A DNA stretch of 64,000 nt from Prinia subflava (lineage: Eukaryota > Chordata > Aves > Passeriformes > Cisticolidae), in assembly GCF_021018805.1 (NCBI RefSeq), contig NC_086250.1, positions 63,601,322-63,665,321 of the forward strand, written 5' to 3'. The position numbers were made by a program, and so were the translations under genes. Shown here piece after piece: positions 12,926 to 25,780 of this stretch; within the stretch, counting starts at the first letter, position 1, and each line of letters opens with the position of its first letter. Below the pieces are notes generated by a model. That model saw only the letters and a list, made by a program, of their open reading frames with translations. It was not told the DNA's origin and ran no database searches.

Positions 12926-13986
12926 TAGACTTTTGGGTTCTTATCTCTTTGAGATGATAATTTCAGTTTGTTTTGGGTTTCCTTTTGTTTTCCAAAGGAG
13001 TGTGATTTACATTTCTGCCTTTTCACAAATGCTTTTTTATATAAGTTGGCATGTCATGGTCACTATCCTCTGTGCACAGCTGGATCTGAGGATGTGCCAT
13101 GAAGGTAATGGGATTGTGCAGGTGTAAGCAAAGGAAAATATCATGGTAACAGAACAAGAGAAGTTTGTCTGCTGAATATTTATGGATACACTGAAGAGCA
13201 CAGATAAAACATGCAGGGCATTACCTAAGTCTGGGGAGAGGAGCAGGAGAAATAGCTGGGATATTTGCTTTGGCATCAATGGGAACCTTCTCAAGTTAAA
13301 ATAAAATGGAATTTCAAAGTAAAAATAGTAACTAAAAATCAGTTTGAATATCTGAAGCATTGGTGTCTACTCAAGTTAAAATGAGTATTGATTGTTATAT
13401 CTGCAAAATATTCTAAATTGTTTGCTCCCTGTGCTTTTGACAGCAAATTCTTTTGTAGTCAGGAATTCAGTTTCCAACATAAAGGGGTGAGGTTTTTGAA
13501 CTCTCTTAGCTAACAGACCTATTGTTTGTGTAAATGTTGATGGGATTGTGTCTCCTCCTTTCCTAGTACAATAATTGCATTTCTTTAAAAACTACATAGA
13601 ACTTCAAAAACTCACACACCAAACAAAATGTAAATGGTTCTGTGACCCTATTAACCCACTTAAGCTGACGTCTGTTATTACCAGCCCTCTTGATGCTTAA
13701 GGGAAATGGTTGGGTTTTTTGTTTTTTTTTTTTTCCTTTGCAACAGTTGTTACATCTTGGGTCAAGCCACTTGTTCAGTGTCCAAATAAAGAGGAAGTCT
13801 GAATTTATGGCATGAGTCACTGATCTTATGATGCAAATGGTGTGCTTTTATTTGGGGCTGGGAATTTTGAAGGGTAAATGACTGAGCCCAGCATCAAACA
13901 GTGTATCCAGTAAATGTGTGGGGAGACTGGCCATGACACAAATAGGAAAGACCAGTGACATCTATGTTGATATTTGCTATTCATAA

Positions 13987-13987
<1 letters not shown>
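12926..13987. other. Gene-free unique DNA
   Basis: Frames of up to 107 codons (13037-13360 -) have no recognisable similarity. A T-rich tract lies at about 13717-13735. No gene is supported. Confidence 0.5.

Positions 13988-14034
<47 letters not shown>
13988..14034 (+). repeat. (A)47 homopolymer
   Basis: Forty-seven consecutive A residues sit between CATAAC and GGCATG. No polyadenylation signal stands in the 10-30 bases upstream and no retrocopied exon sequence is recognisable before it, so I do not call it a retroposon tail. It is by far the longest homopolymer in the window. The true length in the organism may differ, since such runs are error-prone in sequencing and assembly. Confidence 0.95.
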
Positions 14035-14039
<5 letters not shown>

Positions 14040-15335
14040 GCAATTTTTTCAAATAATTAGGGTCAAAATAAGTTTCTGTCGAACTTTGTCATGTTAGCTA
14101 AGTTTAATGAATCCTAAACAGACGTGTAAAAATATTCAAAGTGCTTCAATGCTTTTGAATTTCCATTTTGTATTTTATTTACTTTTGGGGATAAAGTTCA
14201 TTTTTCTCTTTTTCTTAAACACAGATGTGAAATTCTTTGTTTGATTGCAAACTCTTAAAATGGCAATGTTTTATTTTTCATATTTCTGATTTTTTCTTTT
14301 TCCTGAATGAAATAGAAACTGTGGTGAGAACTGTAATCATTTATTGTCTGCTGTCTTGTGGTTTTTGATTGATGGTTTAGCTGAGAGATTTTCAGATGCT
14401 ATGTAGACATGCAGAGCTACTACCAAAGCACTTAATGGGATTTTCAGAAGTTGTCCTGATTTCCTGACTTATCCTGATTTCACTGGGAGATAGGACCATC
14501 CTGCTAGGCATCTGTAGGTCACCAGGCATTGATTTGTTTTCACATTCCCCTGCCAAAAATGTGTTATAAAACTTTGCGTTTGGTCCTTACTACTGTAAGT
14601 ATTTAATCTCATTATATTTATATAATGTTGCACAAGGAATTTGAATCAAATCTCTCTTAGGAGACTATTCTTTAATTTATTCTTCGTATGTCTATATCCT
14701 TCTTCCATGTGCTTTTCTTGGGTTGTTACTGACTATGAATCCTGCTAACAAGTCTGAGGCAATGCAATTAAAGTACCTTTTTTTTTCTCTCTAATTGCCT
14801 TTTTGCCTCACCCTTTCGGATAACTAATAGGGTGGGGGTGGGAAGAGTCATCCCCTGAGGATTCTTCCAGCAGAGGAAGACCAAAAGCTGCTTTGTTAAG
14901 TCACCTTAACCTTATCAAGGTGTAAGCAGAAGAGCTCATCTGGGCATTTTCAGAGGACCAAGTGAAGAATTTCTCAGGCCTCTGAGGAACTGCACCTACA
15001 CCTGGTGATCAGGTATTGTGTAGGTGACTGAAAGATTGGGTCTTCGTGCCCCTCTGCTCACATCCCCCTCCAGCTACTTCACACTGCTGCGTCTGCCTCT
15101 GAGCAGATTGCCAAACAGAAAATCTTCTTTGAAAGAGAGGCAGGGACTTTTTCCTTTCTACAGTTCTGCTAGTCAGGGATGTGCTAGAAACTCTGAATAT
15201 CTCTGCACTTCCAAAGCCTGTCCAAGGGCTTCTTTTCCCCTGAAGGAATGCTATGCTTCACAGTATCTGCAGCTTTACTGGGAAGTGCCACCCTAGCTTC
15301 AATCAAAGCTAATCCTTAATCTTTACAATTCCTAA

Positions 15336-15361
15336 TTCATCATATGCAAATATATGATGAA
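15336..15361. promoter_or_regulatory. Octamer-like ATGCAAAT inside a 10-bp inverted repeat
   Basis: TTCATCATAT at 15336-15345 is perfectly complementary to ATATGATGAA at 15352-15361, separated by GCAAAT. The junction creates ATGCAAAT, the classical POU/Oct recognition octamer (15344-15351). Whether it binds anything is unknown. A single octamer in AT-rich DNA is common by chance. Confidence 0.25.
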
Positions 15362-16561
15362 GTCTAAAAGTTTGCTTGAAATACTGTGCTGCCTCTTTAG
15401 TAGAAGATAATGGTAGGGTGATTAAGGGCAAGGAAAAGGTGCTGATATGGAATTTTTTACCTTATTATAAAGCAGCCGACAAGACTGCAGAGGTTATTCT
15501 GGCTCTTTTGACATACCAAGCTGTGAATCACCACTTCATCCTCACTCAGCAGTGATCTGGGCATACTTTCTTTGTCATGGCCATATCCCAGAAATCATAA
15601 CAACTGGAATGTGATGCTTCTGCCACACATACATTGTGTACTAACTGTTGCTAGGCTGCTTTGAGCTGCTTAGTGGCACCGATGCACTGCAGAAAAGGAA
15701 ACTAAAGAAAGGGAAAGGAATAACAAGCCCTATACTACCGCTGTTTTTTGTTACAAAAACTTTCATAATATGATTTTAGGATCAAATACTGAATATTCTC
15801 CATATCTTTACTGACATGCCCAGAATGCTGATTTTTCCACAGGTATTTAATATCTAATGTCCTCCCTCAGCTCATATTGAAAAACACTTGAAAAGCAGTG
15901 TCCACCTCCCAACATCCTCACTAGTGAGCTCAGTGTCTCATAATTTAATCCATAAATCAATCTGTCTTTCTTTGTGTGTTATTACTCAAGTAGAGAGAGC
16001 TACAACAGGAGTAAAAGAAAATAGCACTGAGATGTCTGCAAGCTGTAATGCACACTGACAGAAAGAAAGAACCCTTATGTTTGAATATAAAAACAAAAGT
16101 TAAGTTTTTTTCTTTTTGTCCTGATGATTCATTTCAATCCTGACTGGTTTTTTACCTTTTAACAGTTGTATAAACACTCTTCAAAACGCTTCTGTTCTCA
16201 GTATTAATATAAAAGGCATTTATCAACAATATGCTAATTTTCTATATCATTAAAACTAAATAAAAGTTGGCCTCAGTCAAAGCCTTTGACCATCATCATG
16301 CAGAATTGTTGTTAGAATCTGTTGCAGAGAACAGCTAATGTAAAATTACATGTTGAAGTGTTCAGGCAAGGTTTCCTGATTACAAAGAATTCAGAGTAGA
16401 GAACATAGTTGCTCTCCAGACAGCAGTAGAGTAGCTGAATCTAAATCACTCCAGACTTATTGAATCTTGCAATGGTGTTGTCCTTTGCTTGTATTGTTTT
16501 GTTTAGAAACCTATTGCCAAGTCAGAGACCTGGAGCTTATTGGTGTATGATATATACAATA

Positions 16562-16610
16562 TAAACAAACAAACATATATAAACAAACAAACAAACAAAT
16601 AAATAAAATA
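16562..16610. repeat. (AAAC)n / (AAAT)n microsatellite
   Basis: Runs of AAAC units are interrupted once by CATATATA and end in AAAT units. The unit AAAC recurs about eight times. It is an ordinary tetranucleotide microsatellite. Confidence 0.85.
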
Positions 16611-17980
16611 GTTGATTGAAATCTTAAAAAAAACCAAGAAACAAAAACTGCCTCGATGATCACAGACACAGCAAAAAATAACAGATAGCTCTTTGTGTAG
16701 CCTGTGTCTTTGAAAATGACTTTTTAATCTTTTTTTTCTACATTTGTTTTTACTCTTCTGCACAACGTTGAGTCGCTACTTTCTTTTTCTTAAGAACTTG
16801 CCTCTGGAAGCAGTAAGGGTTCTGACAAAGAAGTCTTTCAGGTATGTGCTGTGCCTTTGGTGGATATTTAAGCTTTTTCTTCCAGGAGTGGCAAAAGAGA
16901 AATTGTGTTGATTTCTCTTTTATAAGTGTTCCCTTATACAATGAGTAGTATATATGGTTCCAGTGATGCATTCTTGCAAACCTGGTGAAATCAGTAAGAC
17001 AACACACTTATAAGAAAGAGTCTAAAATCATTTTTTATTTAAAGAAAAAAATAAACAAATTAAAAATAATCATTCACACAAATTGGGAGAGAAAAATCTA
17101 AGAAAGTATGGGTAAAGAAAGTCAATAAAACATTTTAAATTCCATTGGTTATTTTTGCTTTTACCCTACTTCTGGTAATTCTTGAGGATTTAAACCTTAA
17201 GAAATACAAGAACATTTTTTATTTTTAAGATTTTTCCTCTGTATTTGCAGATCTCTGTGGATAATAAATTATGTCCAGCAGTGGAAGAAATTCCATTTTG
17301 CTTGGAAGTATAAGTGATAAATCTTGATATAATTTCTAGAAAATTTCAAAAGGTTATTTGTAAATTATTACAACTCCAAACCTCTTCGACTTGATGAGAA
17401 TATATAACCCTTGTTATTTGACATCAAGTCACTATATTAAACAAATTTATCATCTTGTGAAGAAATCAAGTGACTAACTTTTGAACCTACAACAACCTTT
17501 TTAATTGATGCAAGGACATGGAGACAAAAATGACCAATTCTTGCAGTAAATTTTTTGTACTCAGATATTGCACTGACTTTAATTGCCTGTTCCCAAGAGC
17601 AAAATCTTCACTGACGAACACAAGCTGCCTTGTTAAGTTAGGTCTGCATTTTTACCAGAATCACAGAATGGTTTGGGTTGGAAGAGATCTTACACGTTGT
17701 CTCGTTCCAACTCCCCTGCCATGGGCAGGGACACCTTTCACGAGATGAGGCTGCTCAAAACCCCACCCGACCTGCCCTGGAGCACTTCCAGGGATGGATT
17801 AACACATGCCCTTAAACAACTTCTCTGAGCAACCTATTCCTGCTTCTCACCAGCCTTACAGTAAAGAATTTCTTCCATCTGCCCAGCTTCAATCTACCCC
17901 TTTAGATTAAATACCTTTTTGCCTCATTCTGCCACTAGAGACCCCGCTAAAAAGTCTTTCTTCATCTTTCTTGTAAGCCC

Positions 17981-18478
17981 TCATATATTAAGGGCTGCTC
18001 TAAAGTCTCCCCAGAATATTCTATTCTTCAGTCTGAACAACCCCAACTCTCTCAACCTGTCTTCAAAACAGAGGTGCTTCAGACCTCTGATATTTTTATG
18101 TCTCTCATCTGGATCTGCTCTAACAGATCCATGTTTCTTGTACTGAGGACCCCAAAACTGATCACAGTACCTCAGGTGGGCTCTCAGTAGAACAGAATAG
18201 AGGGGCAGAAGCACCTCCTTTGACCTGCTGGACATCTTTTTGTGATGCAGATCAGGATCTGGTTGGCTTTCTGGGCTGCAAGTGCCCATTGCTGAGTCAT
18301 ATCCAATATTTCCCCCATCAATACCCTCAAATCCACCTCCCAGCCATATTGTCACTGGGGATTGCCCTGAACCAGGTGCAGCACCTTGCACATGGCCTTG
18401 TTGAAGTTCCTGAGGTTTGCAGGGGATCCCTTTTTGAGCTTGTTGAGGTTTCAGATGACAGAGCACGAACTGCACCAC
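17981..18478 (-). pseudogene. CR1 ORF2 C-terminal remnant
   Basis: The last half of this 165-codon minus-strand frame carries the CR1 ORF2 carboxyl end: EVLLPLYSVLLRAHLRYC, FWGPQYKK, then an IRGLKHLCFEDRLRELGLF block and a truncated RGDF-like motif. The first half of the frame is out of register and unlike the family. It overlaps the fragment at 18327-18557 in another frame, so a frameshift separates the two. It is a decayed piece of the same CR1 insertion. Confidence 0.85.
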
Positions 18479-18557
18479 TCATCTTGGTGTCATCTGCAAA
18501 CATGCTGAGGGTGCACTTGATCCCACTCTGCTGATCATTGATGAACATGTTAAACAA
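18327..18557 (-). pseudogene. CR1 ORF2 reverse-transcriptase fragment (frameshifted)
   Basis: This 76-codon minus-strand frame holds the active-site part of the CR1 reverse transcriptase: an FINDQQSG block, then CTLS, then F-A-D-D-T at residues 20-24, the metal-binding aspartates being residues 22 and 23. After about residue 32 the translation no longer resembles the family, although the DNA still does, which marks a frameshift near 18460. The methionine is an accident of the frame and not a real start. Upstream domains are missing. It belongs to the CR1 copy at 17655-18815 and cannot make a functional enzyme. Confidence 0.85.
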
Positions 18558-18815
18558 CTTTGGACCCAGTATGAATCCCTAAGGAACACCACTGGTTACT
18601 GGTCTCCATCTGGACATAGAGCCATTGACTGCAGCTCTTTGCATTTGCCCCTGCACCCAATTCCTTATCAATCTAATATTCTATTAATCAAGCCCACATT
18701 TTGCCAATTTAGAAGTAACAATGCTATGGGGGACCTTATCAAAGGCTTTACAAAAGTCTAGGTAGAGGACGTCATTTGCTCTTCCCTTGTCCTCTGATCC
18801 AGTTTCTCACAGAAC

Positions 18816-21800
18816 TGATGTCTCTTGAACATTAGGGTCTTTCAGTAAATTTCTGTCCTTTTGCAGCTGATCTTAATAAGAACTTCACTCCATTCACACT
18901 TTTTAAGGCTCATATAGCTTTTAAACAAGGCAAGAAGGAATAAATTTGTATATGTTTCTTCCACAGATGCCATTTTGTTTGTCTTTCTTTTAGTAAGAGC
19001 AATAATATTATTTTTCTGTGAATTTACTTTAAATTGGCTGGAAAATTTAGAGCTGAGACCCAGAAGGTAACCTGAAATTCATTAAAATTATACACATGAT
19101 CCGTTTGTTGTAAATGCTACCATTTTCAGGGAATGAAATAGAATTCACAAAGATGAGACACACAAAACTAAACTGTTAACACATTTTACTTCCTACCTAG
19201 GTTCATATGGGAGAAATATGGAGACAAATACATGTGCACAGTGCCTTGCTTTACTTTCCCCTTCCCACCGAGCATTTTCTCCTTCTTTTCACAGCTGGCT
19301 GACCTAATGGAGGCTCAAAGACTAATGTAGGAATCATGCCCTGAAGGATTAGCTGTGCCATTTAGCCCTGGCTCTCTGTGCAGGGAAGTGCAGCTCCCTA
19401 CCTCTCTGAAAGGCAAACTTCTTGCACAGCTTTCTGTCTGTTGTGTCATCAAACAAGTCAAGCCAGAGCTTTATTTTTTTTTTCCCCTCCAGAATATTGA
19501 GCTGCCTTTCCTTTTATAGGCAGTGAATGTGTAGGAAGCAGGGTGAGCCTCTGGCCTGAGCCACTCCCTTCCTCTTTTGGGCTGTGCAGCTGTGCGTTGG
19601 TTTTTATGAACACGTGCAGATAGACGTGAACTTGTTTTGTCTGTACTCCAGGGTAGGTGGATGGGAGCCAGCTCCAATCTGTCAGAGGGCTGTGTTAGCA
19701 CAGCTCTGCACCAAACCTGCTGAGCTCTGCTCAGCCTCTGCAGTCATCACTGAGCTGCAGTGACAAACTCCTGCATCTTTGTAGTTCAAGAGATTGGGAA
19801 AGGGTTGGGTCTGGCCAGATCAAAATCTCCATAGGGTGTGTATGGATATACTTCCAATCTGGATCTACATCTTTATTCCACTCTTGCACAAGGTGGGGGT
19901 GTGTTGGAGGCAAAAATGGAAATGACAAGAAGCTTCTTTGCATATTTTCATTTCCTTGCTATTTTAACTTCAAGCAGTAGTGGTTTAGTTATGCTAAAAT
20001 AGCTATAAGAGAAGTTAAGGATTAGTTTTACTTATTCACTCAGTGGAAGAATTGTCTGTGTTTGATTTCATTTGACATTGATTTTGTCTTTAACTGGTAA
20101 TAATTTGAAATGGACAAATTTACTAAAGGTCCTCTAGATTGTCCAGAATGCCTCTCCTGGGTATGTACAGCATTTCATATATTTAGTACAGGTGTCAACA
20201 GCTGAGCTTTTGGTGTCTACACTCTGGTACCTGAATCAAGCCCACCTCCTTCTGATGTTAATAGTCCTAAAAGAAATAGATGTCAGACAAAACTGTACTG
20301 ATAGACAGGGGAACTAATTGTACTGTAATGACACCAAGAGCACCTAAGAGTGCCAAATAACAGTCAGATCTTCTTCAAAGATGTGTAGGTGTAATATATA
20401 GGGAAGAATGTGAATTTGTATAAAATTTTTGAAGTCATATAGTTGCTTTGAAAAACTTCAAGATTGTGTGCCATCTGTCTATTATCTTAAATAAAGTTAA
20501 GAATGAACTAACCTGATCCACAGGACCAGGCAAATCCAAAGTAATTCCATCAAATTTATTACATGGAATGAAAAAGTTAGGAAAGTCTGTAAGGCTGTCA
20601 GTCAATTTTCCTGCTTTATTTTGAAGAGAACATGCTGCAGGGCTGCTCCAATGAACCACGGAGATGAAACTGCACCAGATCCAACTCCCTTTATGCCACA
20701 TTGTCTTTTCATGCTACCCACCAAGCCTCCATCCCTGCACATTTTCAGCAACACAGCTCTAATGTCATTTCACATGCTCCTTACTGGAAAACTCACACAT
20801 AGTGTAAATATATATTGGGAGAACAGACAGAGCATGTGGAGCCAGAAAGATGAGTGTCCCTCAATGCTGTGTAGTGTGGTTTCACTGGGGTGCTTTAGGG
20901 AGAGTGTTAGCCTGTTCACAAGCCATTCTGCATCACTTGGCTTGGGGATCCAAAGACACTGCCTGGCAGAAACTTCCAGAACAGTCAAGTACGGCAGTAA
21001 TATATTTAAGATGGGGTTGTATAGAAGACCTTTAATTCAGGTTACTCCATTCTGGCTACCTGTATTTAAAAAGAGAACTCTAACCTTCAGAAGGACTGGG
21101 TCTCTGAAATCTCATTTGGCCCAGCCAAAATCTGATGTACTATGACATATAGGTCTCAAGGGAAGTTTTGGATGTCAAGCATCTGCCTTAGTAGCACATT
21201 TCTGCAACTGAATGTCAAACAAAAGCTGGAAACAGTGTGTAGAAGTGTGAACACACATCTGTGCATCTGTAAATACTTTATTTCTTGAAAAATGTAGTGC
21301 CATTAGTCGCATAGCTATTCAGACCCTGAGTTTACGAAATATTCTCTTCTGGATAAAATCAGGGCTAGCTTTGGAAGTGGGGTTCTGGAGGCAGTACATT
21401 TCATACTTTATCTTTTATACAAGTCATTAATTTGTGACTCCCAGGTATTTCCAGTATCTGATAGAAATTTGAACAGGGATTTTCAGCCTTTCAGAATAAT
21501 CCTTTATCCTTTATGCTTTTCACTTTCTTGAGCTGATTCTTCCCCTGTGCCTCATTTTTAAACTGTTTTGTTTTGAACAGAATGCAAAACCAAGGAGGAT
21601 TGTTTGTTGGCTTAAACATTACTGTATTCCCTCAGAATGGTTTCTCTTTCTAAATATTTTATAATTTTTGCAAGAAAAAATGTTCTAGAAGATGACATTC
21701 ATAACACTGAGTGACAGAATACCCATGATCTAGCAGTTGTGGCACTTTTCTAGAAGTTAGGAAATGTAGCTCAACATTCAAAAGAAGAAATTAGTCTGAG

Positions 21801-24800
21801 ACACCCTGGTAAATGCAACAGAGATCCAAGGGAAATATTTATTTCAGCCCAAACTCCATCATGCCCACACCCCCACTCCTACCCCTAGCCCCACCCTGCT
21901 TTAAACAAACAAAAGTAATCCTGCTTCAGGCTTAATCTTTAAGGAGGGAGAGAATTGACTTGTCAGTTGACAGAAAAAAACAACAATTGCATAATCCATC
22001 TGAAAGGAAAGACCTTATTGAGGAAAGGTAGAAATAAAAACATCGGTCTCTTTAGATTTAACCCTCCTAAAAACTGGAATGTTTGAGTTTGTTACTTGCT
22101 CACAGTTGGCTGCAACTTAATTTTAATCTTTCTTTATTACATTTGCAAGCTGTTGTTCAATTGGCATATATTAAAAAATCACTCAGGAGAGCTGTGGGTG
22201 GCATCCTCACCTCACTAAGGTCAATAAAAATATGTCATTGTGAATCAGTTCCATCCTTTACAGACAGAATACCCAAACTGAAGCTGATTTAAACTATACA
22301 GCCTTACAGGAAATTGTTTATACATGTTACACATTGCAGAGCAATGTGGGGATTTTGAAGCTGTCATTAATAGGTTCAGTCTAGCTGTAGGGACACAGAA
22401 CCCAGTACATATGTTCAAAGAAATGAAGACAGCCTGAATGGGATTTATCTTAACAGCTGTGGCCTCCTAGCTGACACCTGAGAGTTAACTAAAGTCTGTT
22501 TGCAATCTTTGAGGAGTAGAAACTTAGGGAACACCTAATCTCTTCATAAAAGAGAAAGCTAATCTGAGCTGCACCCGCCGTGTTTGTTGGTATTGACTGT
22601 GTAGAAAGAGTGACTATATCTAGGGTAGAAAACTGTTACATACCTGCCTGGATATGTGAGGAGAATATCACTGTCCTTGTCCCTGACTTTGTCTTCCAAT
22701 GCATCTGGGAGATTTTTAGCTCTTTGTTGCTTACAGCTGAGCCAAAAAAATACCATAGCTCTCTTCAGGCTCTTTTTCCAATTGTTTTCTTATGGTTCCT
22801 TCAGAGGGTAAAGTAAGCAAAATTATACATGTTTTAAATGAAATTAAAAACATTCCAAGGTCTTATAAAATTTTGTGGGTTTAGTTTGGAAATAGGCAAG
22901 GAAAGGGAATAGTTGGTAAATGACCCTTACATTTTTTTTCCAGATGCTCCACCACTCTGAAGGGCTGGAGTGCAGACAGGGAGTCAGTTCAGGACTGACA
23001 TACATACACATCTCTGCAAATGGTATTAGAAATCACAAGACTGCAAACCTTCATTAATTTTAATAAAAGGGAGAATGCAAGAAAGGCAATACAACACCAA
23101 AAGGGAAAGGATTTAATTTCTGGTTGTGCCTTCCTTCTTTAAAAGAAAAAAATATTAACAGTGTTTTCTTGTAGTTGGTACAGGTTGTTTTCTGTATGAT
23201 TAATAAGACTAAAAACTTCAATGCTTTTTAATTTTTCAGAAAAGCTAGGATTTTTCATCTTAAAGCTAGGATGGCTTTTAGTACTTTAAGGGCTGGCTGG
23301 GCCTTTTGTGCCTGCAAAAACCTCTTAGCAATTTCCCAAGAGAGGACTATATCATGTTGTTTCTAAGATTTAGAAATGGTAAATATACTGATTTTTTTTT
23401 CTAGCAATGAAAAATACATTAAAATAAAGAAAACATAAATCTTTAAATATTAATTTTAAAATATTTCATTTTGGTTTAGAGTGGCCAAGTAAGAAGATGA
23501 ATGTCAATTTAAACTATTAATTTTAAATTAATCTGTTTATTATGCTGTTAGATTTCCAGTGACTATTTGGGGGCTCTTATACATCAATGATTTCCATATA
23601 TTTTAAATTCAGTTCCAAATTTTAATCCATACCTTCTATATCCTACATCAGAATAGTCTGAAATATTTTTGCTTGGTACAAAACACGGAGAATAGAAACG
23701 TGAGGTTGTCTCCTGAAAACCCTGACGTGTGATGAGCAGTATTCCAGGACTGTGGTATTAAATCTGAACTAAGCCATGTGTCATACTCCATCTTGAAGAG
23801 TCTAATATAAAATATTTTCCTTCTGGGGCTTCTTAAATCTCTGAAAGAGTAAAAGATTAGGAATACCATTTGTAGCCTGACTCTCCATAATCTCCTGGAC
23901 TACAAGAGTTTTTAAAATGTTTTAGTGCTGGAATAAGTGATACAAGCTTGAAGTCTGAGTTCCACCTTTTCAGTTCCTTTGATCTGTGTATAATTAAAAC
24001 TATCTGATTTACACAAAAAGTTCAAGAAACTGAACCTATTTTTTTCTTTTTACCCTTAAGTATAGGAGTTGTTTTGAATGGATAAACTGATTTTGCTATT
24101 ATAATTAAAAGCTGTGGTAGATCATGATTCTCAATTTAGATTCAAATACAGAGAATTCTGGATATGAAACCAATGTAATACAAACTCTACTTTTTTTTTG
24201 ACTGAGTCTCAATTCCAAATTCTTAGACTTTTGTCTTCCAATAAAATTAATGAAAGACATATGAAAATATGTTAAAGAAGAAGTGTATTCATGCTGAGCT
24301 GAATGTGAAAGCATTTGGGAAACCTATGGACTGAATACCAGCTGAAAGATCTTCCAAATTCTGTCTGAGCAATTAGAGTGTGAGACAGATATGGGATTTC
24401 CAGACCTCAAATGTGTATTTATGGACCAGGGATTAAGAAGGTGAAGAGAAGTAAAAAAAAAATCAGTTCTTTCAGGAAGAAAAGGGTCATTTTACAGTAA
24501 AAATGCTTCATACACTGGGCTGTGCAATATTGTAGGAGCTGCCTATAGACTTGGCAGTGAAGGAGGAGACCAATGCCAGTCCTGTGTCATGCTCAGAGCA
24601 GAGGAAACAATAGAACCATTAAAAAGACTAGTTCCTTCAAATAAGTGCCAGGGTGTGAAGTAATAAATACTTGCTGCACTGCAAAAAGAGTAACAACATT
24701 TTCATCCATATTGGTATGATATGAAAAATTTATTTGAAACTCTCAGTCATGACCCCAGACTGGAGAATCTCCTCACTGGAACAGACTTCAAGGGCTCAAT

Positions 24801-25664
24801 GTTTTCAAGATTATATGGGATGTTTTAGTGAAACAGCAGCTCTGTTCCAGCCTTCCTGTGTAAGGACACTGCAGTTTGACAGTGAAAAATTTTTGGCAGA
24901 ATTCTGTCATTCACATCCACACTGGATTATTGTAAACCATACAGACACCTTTTGAGAAGATTTTCATAGTCAATTTGAGAAACAACTCTAAAGTACCAAT
25001 ACAAACTATACCTATTGTGGGGTTTTTTTATATATATAACATGGATGGACACTTAAGTGAGAGGAGATGAAGGCGAAATACTCTGCAACTGTTGAGCTGT
25101 AAAAGTTCAAGGCGTAGAAAGGTGGTTGGTTCACATGGCTGGAATATAGACAGAGTTGGCTATTAGACCCCTTTCAAAGGTGTTAGGGAATGGACAGGCA
25201 TACCATGTCTATGACAACATAAGGAAGAGCTAAACTCTTGTCAGGATTGTTGGAAGTGTTTTGTACCATGGGGTGTTTGAATTTGGAATTTCAAGTTTGT
25301 TGCTGGAGCTTCTCTCTTTCATTCAAACTGCATATCTAGAATGTACAGTTTCCTAGGGCAGAGTACAGGTATTTAAAAATGATAAACATAAAGAAAGGGA
25401 ATTTAAATAAATTGGAAAATGAAAGGTTTTGTTTTTGCTTAAAAAAAGTGTGCTTAGAAAACAACATTCCATCTCCATTCTGAGGACTGACTACTTTGTT
25501 AAAACTTCAATGACATTCAGAGTTCAAGCCACAGTTTGTATTTGTAAAAATATTTGTTTGTTTGTAATGTGTGCTAATGGAAAAAAGCAAATCTATCCAT
25601 GTCTTTTGTTTTCTCCCTCACAGAAAACATGTTTTCCTGATCAACAGCAGAGTATTTATAGATT
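18816..25664. other. Gene-free unique DNA
   Basis: This is the longest block without a recognised mobile element in the left half. It contains the longest open frame of the window, 174 codons at 20621-21145 (+), described separately. The other frames are under 90 codons and unlike known proteins. The segment 19370-19900 is somewhat richer in GC. Direct words such as AAAGCTAGGAT (near 23240 and 23262) recur locally but form no array. Confidence 0.5.
20621..21145 (+). other. Unassigned 174-codon open frame
   Basis: It is the longest ATG-initiated frame in the window. I recognise no domain, transmembrane segment, signal peptide or repeat in the translation. The carboxyl end is basic (KKRTLTFRRTGSLKSH). 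A shorter frame in another + register (20850-21035) and one on the minus strand (20770-20988) overlap it, showing that stop codons are locally sparse in several frames. This points to composition, not selection. A rough estimate for random DNA of this composition gives a few tenths of one such frame per window. I do not call it a gene. Confidence 0.1.
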
Positions 25665-25728
25665 ACAGAGACTCAGAAACATTTAGGTTGGAAAAGACCT
25701 CTAAGACCATCAAGATCAACCATAAACA
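25665..25728 (-). mobile_element. CR1 3' tail fragment
   Basis: On the + strand the order is CAGAGACTCAGAAAC, then ATTTAGGTTGGAAAAGACCT, then CTAAGACCATCAAGATCAACC. This is the reverse complement of the extreme 3' end of a CR1 element. Only about 65 bp remain, so the copy was truncated just short of its tail. It faces a second CR1 tail at 25781-25833 in the opposite orientation. Confidence 0.85.
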
Positions 25729-25780
25729 TATACACATGCTTGTGCACATATTTCCAATACTTTTGTATATAAAACAATAT

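Larger units (their letters stand above)
14035..17654. other. Gene-free unique DNA
   Basis: No exon is recognised. The segment at 14800-15300 is less AT-rich and holds one 90-codon frame (15024-15296 +) without known relatives. It also has a perfect 9-bp inverted repeat, CACCTACAC at 14993-15001 with GTGTAGGTG at 15018-15026. Frames at 16503-17007 (-) are low-complexity translations. The sequence 17020-17110 is A-rich. Confidence 0.5.
17655..18815 (-). mobile_element. CR1 LINE, 1.16-kb 3' half with ORF2 remnant
   Basis: The + strand starts with the reverse complement of the CR1 tail (CAGAATCACAGAATGGTTTG, then GGGTTGGAAGAG) and continues for about 1.16 kb through the 3' untranslated region into ORF2. 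Read on the minus strand, the reverse-transcriptase palm is recognisable. It shows FINDQQSGIKCTLS followed by FADD (bases 18500 down to 18489), the catalytic aspartate pair. Further on come 'EVLLPLYSVLLRAHLRYC', 'FWGPQYKK', 'IRGLKHLCFEDRLRELGLF' and 'RGDF'-like blocks that mark the C-terminal end of CR1 ORF2. These blocks sit in different frames (18557-18327 versus 18478-17981), so the coding region is broken by frameshifts. The 5' end is truncated inside the reverse-transcriptase domain, with no endonuclease domain or ORF1. The copy is inactive. It is the longest mobile element in the window. Confidence 0.95.
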
